The notes below the pieces were generated by a model, which was not told the DNA's origin, did not search any database, and worked only from the letters and a program-made list of their open reading frames with translations. Shown one piece after another: positions 55,474 to 61,548 of a stretch of 64,000 nt of DNA (the first letter of the stretch is position 1; the number at the start of each line of letters is the position of its first letter). The stretch is from NCBI RefSeq assembly GCF_900104385.1, contig NZ_FNJA01000004.1, forward strand, positions 62,001 through 126,000. The letters run 5' to 3'. Origin of the DNA: Rhodoferax sp. OV413 (GTDB lineage: Bacteria > Pseudomonadota > Gammaproteobacteria > Burkholderiales > Burkholderiaceae_C). Both the position numbers and the translations under genes were made by a program.

Positions 55474-56249
55474 CCGACTTTTCACAATCCCTGCAATTCG
55501 CCGGCCGCAGCGTGCTGGTGACCGGCGGCGGCTCGGGCATAGGCGCGGCCGTGGCCCTGGCCTTCGGCGCCAAGGGCGCGCAGGTGGCCGTGCATTACTC
55601 GCGCAACCGCGACGGCGCCGAAACCGTGGCCGCCGCCATCCGCGCCGCCGGCGGCACCGCCACCACGCTGGGTGGCGACCTGCAGGACCGCGCGGTGGCC
55701 AACACCCTGGTGGAGCAAACCGTGGGCGCGTTCGGCGGCCTGGATGTGCTGATCAGCAACGCCGGCGACATGTTCGGCCGGCGCCCACTGGCCCTGGCCA
55801 CCGACGAAGACTACGACCGCGTGATGGGCCTGAACGTGCACGCCGCCTTCGCCATCTGCCGCGCCGCGGCGCCGGTGATGCGCGCGGCCGGCCGCGGCAG
55901 CATGGTCAACACCACCTCCATCGCCGCCCGCACCGGCGGCGGCGAAGGCGTGGGCCTGTATGGCTCGGCCAAGGCTTTCGTCAGCACCATGACCCGGGTG
56001 TTTGCACGCGAGATGGCGCCGTTTGGCGTGCGCGTAAACGGCGTGGCGCCGGGCGTGATCCTCACCGACTTCCATGCGCGCAACTCCACGCCCGAACAGC
56101 TGGAAGGCGCGCGCAAAAGCATCCCCATGGGCCGCACCGGCACGCCGGACGACTGCGTGGGCGCCTACCTGTTCCTGGCCGACGACACCCTGTCGGGTTA
56201 CATCACCGGCCAGATCATCGAGGTCAACGGCGGGCAGTTGATGCCGTGA
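55470..56249 (+). CDS. Short-chain dehydrogenase/reductase of the acid-sugar operon
   Basis: 259 residues; start overlaps the pdxA2 stop (ATGA). Cofactor loop VTGGGSGIG near residue 18, NAGDMFG, catalytic Ser in NTTSIAART, YGSAKAF near residue 164, and end GQIIEVNGGQLMP. It probably oxidises a sugar, lactol or sugar acid before the kinase step, but in known threonate/erythronate pathways a different dehydrogenase family does this. Substrate unknown. Confidence 0.9.
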   Translation: MTDFSQSLQFAGRSVLVTGGGSGIGAAVALAFGAKGAQVAVHYSRNRDGAETVAAAIRAAGGTATTLGGDLQDRAVANTLVEQTVGAFGGLDVLISNAGDMFGRRPLALATDEDYDRVMGLNVHAAFAICRAAAPVMRAAGRGSMVNTTSIAARTGGGEGVGLYGSAKAFVSTMTRVFAREMAPFGVRVNGVAPGVILTDFHARNSTPEQLEGARKSIPMGRTGTPDDCVGAYLFLADDTLSGYITGQIIEVNGGQLMP

Positions 56250-56359
56250 CCCGTGGCCCAGCGCCAGGGGCCATGCCCGCGGCCCGGCAAAGCCGGTTCC
56301 GCGGTATTTCGCAAACCCGTCTTGGCGCGTACCCCAACAAAAAAACACCGGAGATACCC

Positions 56360-57133
56360 ATGAACAGCCTTCCCCCCAATACCTTCAAACAAGCCCTGGC
56401 CTCGGGCCGTCCGTTGATCGGCCTGTGGTGCAACTTTGCGCACCTGGCCACTGTGGAATGCGTGGCGCAGTCGGGCTTCGACTGGCTGCTGCTCGACATG
56501 GAGCACACCCAGAGCAACCTGGACACCATCAGCAGCCAGCTGCTGGCGCTGCGCGGCACGCCCAGCGCGGCCGTGGTGCGGGCGCCGTCGAACGACATGG
56601 CCTTCATTAAGCGCCTGCTGGATGCGGGCACCACCAACCTGATGGTGCCCAACATCCGCAGCGCGGCCGAGGCGCTTGATGCCGTGTCCTACACCCGCTT
56701 CGCGCCCCAAGGCCTGCGCGGCGTGGCCGGCAGCACGCGCGGCGGCGGCTACACCCGCTACAAGGACTACATGGCACGCGCCAACGACGAAATCGCGCTG
56801 GTGCTGCAGATCGAGTCGCGCGAGGCCTTGGACGAATTGGATGCCATCTGCCGCGTGCCCGGTGTGGACGCGGTCTTCATCGGCCCAGCCGATCTGGCAG
56901 CCAGCCTGGGCTACCGCGGCCAGGTGGCCCACCCCGAGGTGCAGGCGGCCATCAGCAAGGCCATTGCCATCGGCAAGGCAGCGGGCAAGGCGGTGGGCAT
57001 TCTGACGGTGGACGGCAAAGGCGAGCCCTACTTGGCGCAGGGCGCGACCATGGTCGGCGTGGGCACCGACATGCACCTGCTGATCGCCGCGGCCGATGCG
57101 CTGGCGGCCCGCTTCAAGGCCGTCGTCAGTTAA
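56360..57133 (+). CDS. HpcH/HpaI-type 2-keto-3-deoxy acid aldolase
   Basis: 257 residues from ATG 56360, GGAG at 56350-56353. Class II pyruvate aldolase pattern: GLWCNFAHLATVE, LLLDMEHTQSN, QIESREALDELD, and FIGPADLAASLG. Members (HpaI, GarL) split 2-keto-3-deoxy acids to pyruvate and an aldehyde using a divalent metal. It follows the SDR after 110 nt and is probably co-transcribed. It is not part of the two-enzyme D-threonate route and suggests a second entry to the pathway. Confidence 0.9.
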   Translation: MNSLPPNTFKQALASGRPLIGLWCNFAHLATVECVAQSGFDWLLLDMEHTQSNLDTISSQLLALRGTPSAAVVRAPSNDMAFIKRLLDAGTTNLMVPNIRSAAEALDAVSYTRFAPQGLRGVAGSTRGGGYTRYKDYMARANDEIALVLQIESREALDELDAICRVPGVDAVFIGPADLAASLGYRGQVAHPEVQAAISKAIAIGKAAGKAVGILTVDGKGEPYLAQGATMVGVGTDMHLLIAAADALAARFKAVVS

Positions 57134-57139
57134 GATGAT

Positions 57140-57198
57140 TCAGAGCTCTGGCGCAGGCAGTACCTGCGCCAGCAGCTATGCAATCCATAGCAAATCAC
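57140..57198. repeat. Dispersed stem-loop repeat, copy 10 (between convergent genes)
   Basis: The best-formed copy: CTGGCGCAGG (57148-57157), loop CAGTA, CCTGCGCCAG (57163-57172), a perfect 10-bp stem, then CAGCTATGCAATCCATAGCA. It lies between two convergent stops, where it could slow polymerase from both sides. Confidence 0.8.
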
Positions 57199-57205
57199 GG
57201 GGCGC

Positions 57206-57664
57206 TTATTCCAGCGGCTTGTTGGCCACCGGCTGGCGCATGCCGACCGCCATGCGGTTCCAGGTATTGATCTGGGCGATGCACCAGGTGAGTTCGACAA
57301 TTTCCTGCGCGCTGAACTCGGGCTGCAAGGCGGCGAAGACGCTTTCATGCTCGCCATGCGCATCGGCCAGCCGGGTCAGGGCTTCGGCCCAGGCCAGGGC
57401 AGCGCGTTCGCGCGGGGTGTAGAAGCTGGTTTCGCGCCAGGTCGGCAGGCTGTTGATGCGCAGCCAGGTTTCACCCTGCTTGCGCAGGTCGCGCACATGC
57501 ATGTCCAGGCAGAAGGCGCAGCCATTGATCTGCGAGACGCGCGTCTGCACCAGGTCGATCAAGGGCAGGCCCAGGCTGGAGCTGGCCGTGGTGGCGGCCA
57601 CGGCGGCCATGGCGTTATAGGTTTTGGAGGAAATCTGGGTCCAGGGGAGGCGGGCTTCGGTCAT
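57206..57664 (-). CDS. Carboxymuconolactone decarboxylase/AhpD-like protein, ECF41 target
   Basis: 152 residues from ATG 57664, with AGGA upstream; codons before it are out of the transcript. The AhpD-type redox motif CxxCxxxH appears as NGCAFCLDMH near residue 46, so a peroxide-linked role is more likely than lactone decarboxylation. Genes of this family are the standard partners of ECF41 sigma factors, and an ECF41-type promoter lies 51 nt upstream. Slow growth or oxidative stress response is possible but not shown. Confidence 0.9.
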   Translation of the reverse strand: MTEARLPWTQISSKTYNAMAAVAATTASSSLGLPLIDLVQTRVSQINGCAFCLDMHVRDLRKQGETWLRINSLPTWRETSFYTPRERAALAWAEALTRLADAHGEHESVFAALQPEFSAQEIVELTWCIAQINTWNRMAVGMRQPVANKPLE

Positions 57665-57714
57665 GGTGTGTCCTAAGGGTTGGCATGGCTCGGAATTGAG
57701 ATCCATACCCGTAA

Positions 57715-57741
57715 GACGTTGGCCGAGCCCGGCCTGTGACA
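57715..57741 (-). promoter_or_regulatory. ECF41-type promoter of the AhpD-like gene
   Basis: On the minus strand TGTCACA (57741-57735), 16-nt spacer, CGTC (57718-57715). This equals the published ECF41 consensus as I recall it and matches the element before the sigma gene exactly in both boxes and spacing. The predicted leader is about 44 nt. Confidence 0.82.
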
Positions 57742-57756
57742 CGCGGCAAATAAAAG

Positions 57757-58632
57757 CTAGGAAAAATGTGCGGCCAGCCGGGCCAGTTTGTCGGGGTTGC
57801 GCTGGGCGTGGATGCGCAGGATGCGCTCGCCGTCGGTCTCGAAGGCCTGCACCGACTCCAGCACGCCGTCGATAAAACGCAGCAAACCCCATTCGCCATT
57901 GATGCAGGCCAGTTCGACCCGCAGGCCGCTGCCGCAGCGCAGCTGGGTCGCCCAGTACAGCTGGGCGATGCGTGGCCCGCCGCACAGCGGCTTGCCAAAG
58001 CTGGGCACCTTGCCGCCGCCGTCGCCAATCAGCTCGGCATCCTCGGCCAGCAGGGATTTCAGCAGGGCGAAATCGCCGCGCATGGAGGCGTCGGCAAAGT
58101 TGCTCAACAGGCGGTGGTGGGTTTCGCGCGGCACCACGAAACGCGGCCGCTCCTCACGCAGCTGCGCCTTGGCGCGGTGCACCAGCTGGCGGCAGGCGGC
58201 CTCGGTCTTGCCCAGGGTGTCGGCCACCTCGGCGTAATCGGCGTCGAACACTTCGCGCATCAAAAAGGCCGCGCGGGCCTCGGGCGCCAGGCGCTCCAGC
58301 AGGCTGAGAAAGGCCAGCGACACATCGCCCGCGCGCTCCAGCAGCTGCTCGGGCGTCGCCGGGGCCGGGGTGAGCTGCGGCTCGGGCAACCAAGTGCCGA
58401 CGTAGTGGGCACGCTGCAACTTGGCGCTGCGCAGCCGGTCGATCGCCAGCCGGGTGGTGACGGTGACCAGCCAGGCCTCGGCATTGTCCAGCGCGGCATG
58501 GGCGGCCTCGTGCCAGCGCAGCCAGGCATCTTGCACCACCTCTTCGGCCTCGGCCGTCGAGCCGAGCATGCGGTAGGCGATGCCCTGCAGGCGCGGGCGG
58601 AGGGTGTCAAAAGTGCGGGTGGTTGCGTCCAT
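57757..58632 (-). CDS. ECF41-group RNA polymerase sigma factor
   Basis: 291 residues: sigma region 2 (about 10-75), region 4 (about 105-160, DYAEVADTLGKTEAACRQL) and a SnoaL-like C-terminal extension (about 170-291). The group's diagnostic motifs are all present: WLPEP in the linker, DGGGK in the extension and NPDKL near the end. In ECF41 proteins the extension replaces an anti-sigma factor and tunes activity. An ECF41 promoter in front of its own gene indicates autoregulation. Confidence 0.94.
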   Translation of the reverse strand: MDATTRTFDTLRPRLQGIAYRMLGSTAEAEEVVQDAWLRWHEAAHAALDNAEAWLVTVTTRLAIDRLRSAKLQRAHYVGTWLPEPQLTPAPATPEQLLERAGDVSLAFLSLLERLAPEARAAFLMREVFDADYAEVADTLGKTEAACRQLVHRAKAQLREERPRFVVPRETHHRLLSNFADASMRGDFALLKSLLAEDAELIGDGGGKVPSFGKPLCGGPRIAQLYWATQLRCGSGLRVELACINGEWGLLRFIDGVLESVQAFETDGERILRIHAQRNPDKLARLAAHFS

Positions 58633-58640
58633 AGTATTAA

Positions 58641-58667
58641 GACGTTAGAGCCCCCGATTTTGTGACA
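58641..58667 (-). promoter_or_regulatory. ECF41-type promoter of the sigma gene (autoregulation)
   Basis: On the minus strand TGTCACA (58667-58661), 16-nt spacer, CGTC (58644-58641). The expected transcript start lies about 2 nt before ATG 58632, so the mRNA is probably leaderless. Confidence 0.82.
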
Positions 58668-58693
58668 GCCGTGGCGCCGGCCCTATGCCCGCA

Positions 58694-58954
58694 TCAGCGG
58701 TAGAAGGCTTCGACCTTGCCCTTGAGCTTGAGCAGCAGCGGGTGGCCTTTGCGGTCCAGGGTCTTGCCGGCCGGCACCTTGATCCAGCCTTCGCTGATGC
58801 AGTATTCCTCGACGTCCAGGCGCTCCTTGTCGTTAAGGCGGATGCCCACATCGCGCTCGAACACGGCGGCGTTGAAGTGCGGGCTGCGCGGGTCGATGGA
58901 CAGGCGGTCGGGCAAGGCAACGGTGGGGTTGGTTTCAGGTGTGGTGTCGGTCAT
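58694..58954 (-). CDS. DUF3297-like small protein
   Basis: 86 residues from ATG 58954 (MTDTTPET); the frame is open further upstream through a repeat copy, which I take as non-coding. The sequence (LPDRLSIDPRSPHFNAAVF, GIRLNDKERLDVEEYC, KTLDRKGHPLLLKLKGKVE) fits the DUF3297 family of short cytosolic proteins with no known function. It lies 26 nt before the ECF41 promoter on the same strand, but the promoter separates the units. Confidence 0.8.
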   Translation of the reverse strand: MTDTTPETNPTVALPDRLSIDPRSPHFNAAVFERDVGIRLNDKERLDVEEYCISEGWIKVPAGKTLDRKGHPLLLKLKGKVEAFYR

Positions 58955-59043
58955 GGCAGGCTTATAGAGTGGATACGGATCAGGCGCCAATTTTCCCGGA
59001 TTTGGCGGGTGCTCCGGTCGGATCGCCGATGCAGCCGTCAAAT

Positions 59044-59106
59044 TTAAAGAAATCAGGGCTATAGCGCATATTCCACCAGCGCCAGCAGCTATCAAATCAC
59101 TAGCAA
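59044..59106. repeat. Dispersed stem-loop repeat, copy 11 (intergenic)
   Basis: GCGC (59064-59067) and GCGC (59079-59082) form the core, flanked by TTAAAGAAATCAGGGCTATA and CAGCAGCTATCAAATCACTA. It lies directly after the stop of the flavoprotein gene, upstream of the DUF3297 gene. Confidence 0.65.
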
Positions 59107-60009
59107 CTACGTGCCAAACACCAGCGACTGGTGCAGCGCCACCCCCGCCATCACGCCGTCGGCCGAGGCCAGGGTGGCGTTCTGGGCGGTCTGTGCGGCG
59201 TCGCCGGCGGCATACACGCCGGGCACACTGCTCAGCTTGCTGGCGTCGGTGCGGATCAGCGGGCCCATGGGGCCGGCGTCGAAAGCACAGCCCAGTTGCT
59301 CGGCCAGGCTGCTGCCCATGCGCTGCGTCGGCGCCACAAACAGCGCATCCAGCGGCACCAGCCGGCCATCGGTCAGGCGCACACCGGCCAGCTGCGGCAG
59401 CGGGCCTTCCAGACCTTGCAGCGGCGCGGGTTCGATGGCGATGCCCTTGGCCTGCAGCTGGGCGGCGGTGGCCGCGTCCAGGTCGGTATGGCCGTTCAGA
59501 AACAAGGTGGTCGGGCCCCAGTCGGCGATCAGCTGCACATGGTGGGCCGAGCCCGGCACCGCATACAGCACGCCCAGCGCCTGGCCGCCGAACTCGTAGC
59601 CATGGCAGTACGGGCAGTGCAGCACGCTGGCGCCCCAGCGCTCGCGCAGGCCGGGAATGTCGGGCAGCACGTCCTGCACGCCAGTGGCCAGCAGCAGCTT
59701 GCGGGCGCGCAGCTGTTGGCCGCTGTCCAGTGCCAGCGCAAAGCCACCGTTGGCATCGGCAGCCGCCGTCTGCGCCGTGCCCGCCACAAACTGCACCGAG
59801 GGATAGGCCAGCAGCTTGGCGCGGGCCTGGTCGATCATGGTGCGGGGCGCCACACCGTCCTGGCCAAAGAAGCCGTGCGCCGCCGCGGCGAAGCGGTTGC
59901 GCGGCGCGCCCGCGTCCACCACGCAGACGCTTCTGCGGGCCCGCGCCAGCTGCATGGCCGCCGACAAACCGGCAAAGCTGCCGCCCACCACCAGAGCATC
60001 AAACTGCAT
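59107..60009 (-). CDS. Thioredoxin-reductase-like FAD oxidoreductase
   Basis: 300 residues from ATG 60009 with AAGGAT upstream. FAD loop [13 protein letters not shown] at the N-terminus, redox-active disulfide CPYCHGYE near residue 132 and late FAD motif GVYAAGDAA. It is of low-molecular-weight thioredoxin reductase type, but partners are unknown. It overlaps the Rrf2 gene by 11 nt, so the two form an operon; such Rrf2-flavoprotein pairs usually respond to redox stress. Confidence 0.9.
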   Translation of the reverse strand: MQFDALVVGGSFAGLSAAMQLARARRSVCVVDAGAPRNRFAAAAHGFFGQDGVAPRTMIDQARAKLLAYPSVQFVAGTAQTAAADANGGFALALDSGQQLRARKLLLATGVQDVLPDIPGLRERWGASVLHCPYCHGYEFGGQALGVLYAVPGSAHHVQLIADWGPTTLFLNGHTDLDAATAAQLQAKGIAIEPAPLQGLEGPLPQLAGVRLTDGRLVPLDALFVAPTQRMGSSLAEQLGCAFDAGPMGPLIRTDASKLSSVPGVYAAGDAAQTAQNATLASADGVMAGVALHQSLVFGT

Positions 60010-60460
60010 GGTCCATATCCTTGTGTGAAAAACCGCCGGACACCATCCGGCCATGGAAATCTTTGGACAGCGCCGCCAGCGTGACTTGGTCCAGCCGGGC
60101 CAGCAGCACGGCTTCGGCCTCGCGGTAGGCGCCGTCCAGCGCGGCGTTCACCGCCTGCTCGACCACGCAGCCCGGGCTTTCGGTGCGGTGGCCTACCGCC
60201 AGCAGCGTGGGAGCGCCCAGTGCCGCATGGATGTCGCCCAGGGTGATCTCCTCCAAGGGGCAGGACAGCAGCCAGCCGCCGCCATGGCCTTTGGCCGATG
60301 TCACAAAACCGGCGTAGCGCAGGCCAGCCATCAGGCGGCGCACCACCACCGGGTTGGTCTGCATGGCCTGCGCCAGGTAGTCGGAAGTGCTGGGCCCGTC
60401 GCGTTCTGCCATATGCAGCAGGACGTGGAGCACGCTGGAGAGTTTGCTATCGCGTTTCAT
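59999..60460 (-). CDS. Rrf2-family transcriptional regulator
   Basis: 153 residues, winged-helix with [34 protein letters not shown] and the wing GHGGGWLL. Only one cysteine is evident in the central region (ESPGCVVEQ), not the three that hold an Fe-S cluster in IscR or NsrR, so cluster sensing of the classical kind is unlikely. A perfect inverted repeat abuts its start codon, suggesting autoregulation of the operon with the flavoprotein. Confidence 0.91.
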   Translation of the reverse strand: MKRDSKLSSVLHVLLHMAERDGPSTSDYLAQAMQTNPVVVRRLMAGLRYAGFVTSAKGHGGGWLLSCPLEEITLGDIHAALGAPTLLAVGHRTESPGCVVEQAVNAALDGAYREAEAVLLARLDQVTLAALSKDFHGRMVSGGFSHKDMDHAV

Positions 60461-60477
60461 GCAACATCATATGTTGC
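60461..60477. promoter_or_regulatory. Inverted repeat abutting the Rrf2 start codon
   Basis: GCAACAT (60461-60467), CAT, ATGTTGC (60471-60477): perfect 7-bp arms directly next to ATG 60460. A TATGAT hexamer on the minus strand (60471-60466) lies inside it, which would place transcription start at or next to the ATG. No clear -35 is seen. Confidence 0.6.
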
Positions 60478-60617
60478 GTAAATTTGAATTTGCTGGCCGA
60501 CGCCCTATTCCCCTGCCCACTACAGGGGCAGTTGCGGGCCGACCACCGGCCCCGCGCTTCGTGGCACCATGGCGCGCGCGGCCAGGTGCCTGGCCCCCAA
60601 TTCAACACAGGAGCGGT

Positions 60618-61541
60618 ATGAAAATAGCCATCATGGGTGCGGGCGGTGTGGGCGGGTATTTCGGGGCGCGGCTGGCGCACAGCGGCTGCGACGTGCACTT
60701 CATCGCCCGGGGTGCGCACGGCGCCGCCATCCGCGCGCAAGGCCTGCGGGTCAGCAGCGCCCGAGGCGATCTGCATTTGCACAACGTACAGGTCAGCGAA
60801 ACGCCGCAGGGCATAGGCCCGGTGGACCTGGTGCTGTTCGGCGTCAAGCTGTGGGACACGGCGGCGGCCGCCGAAGCCATACGCCCGCTGATCGGCCCGC
60901 ACACCGCCGTCATCTCGTTCCAGAACGGCGTGGTCAAGGACGACATCCTGCAGGCCGCGCTGGGCGCACCGGCGGTGGCCGGCGGGGTCTGCTACATCGC
61001 GGCCACGATTGCCGCGCCGGGGCTGATCGCCCACACCGGCAACCTGCAGAAGCTGGTGTTTGGCGAATACGGCGGCCAGCGCTCCGAGCGGCTGGAGCGC
61101 TTGCTGCAGGCCTGCCAGGAGGCCGGCATCGACGCCGAGATCAGCCCCGATATCCGCCGGGCGGTGTGGGAGAAGTTCGTGTTCCTGGTCGGCCTGTCGG
61201 CCACCACCGCGGCCACACGACTGCCGATTGGCCGGGTGCGCAGCCACCCCGATGCGCGGCGCGTGCTGCAGCAAGTGATGGAGGAAGCCGTGGCCGTGGG
61301 CCGGGCCCAGGGCGTACCGCTGGCCGCCGACTTTGCCGCCGACCGGCTGCGCTTTTGCGACCAGCTGCCCGAGGGCATGACCTCGTCGATGGCCCACGAC
61401 CTGGAACGCGGCAACCGGCTCGAAGTGCCCTGGCTGAGCGGCGACGTGGTGCGCCGCGGCGCGGAGTTAGGCGTGCCTACGCCGGCCAACGCGGTGCTGC
61501 ACGGCATCCTGGCGCCGCACGCCGAAGGCCGCAGCGCCTGA
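60618..61541 (+). CDS. 2-dehydropantoate 2-reductase (ketopantoate reductase) family protein
   Basis: 307 residues from ATG 60618, AGGAG at 60609-60613. Cofactor loop MGAGGVGGYFGARLA, catalytic Lys in AVWEKFVFLVG near residue 183, and the substrate region DLERGNRLEVPWLSG. The family reduces ketopantoate to pantoate with NADPH for coenzyme A synthesis, but many bacteria have several paralogues with other roles. It is a single gene away from other coenzyme A genes, so I leave the symbol blank. Confidence 0.88.
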   Translation: MKIAIMGAGGVGGYFGARLAHSGCDVHFIARGAHGAAIRAQGLRVSSARGDLHLHNVQVSETPQGIGPVDLVLFGVKLWDTAAAAEAIRPLIGPHTAVISFQNGVVKDDILQAALGAPAVAGGVCYIAATIAAPGLIAHTGNLQKLVFGEYGGQRSERLERLLQACQEAGIDAEISPDIRRAVWEKFVFLVGLSATTAATRLPIGRVRSHPDARRVLQQVMEEAVAVGRAQGVPLAADFAADRLRFCDQLPEGMTSSMAHDLERGNRLEVPWLSGDVVRRGAELGVPTPANAVLHGILAPHAEGRSA

Positions 61542-61548
61542 AACCTGT

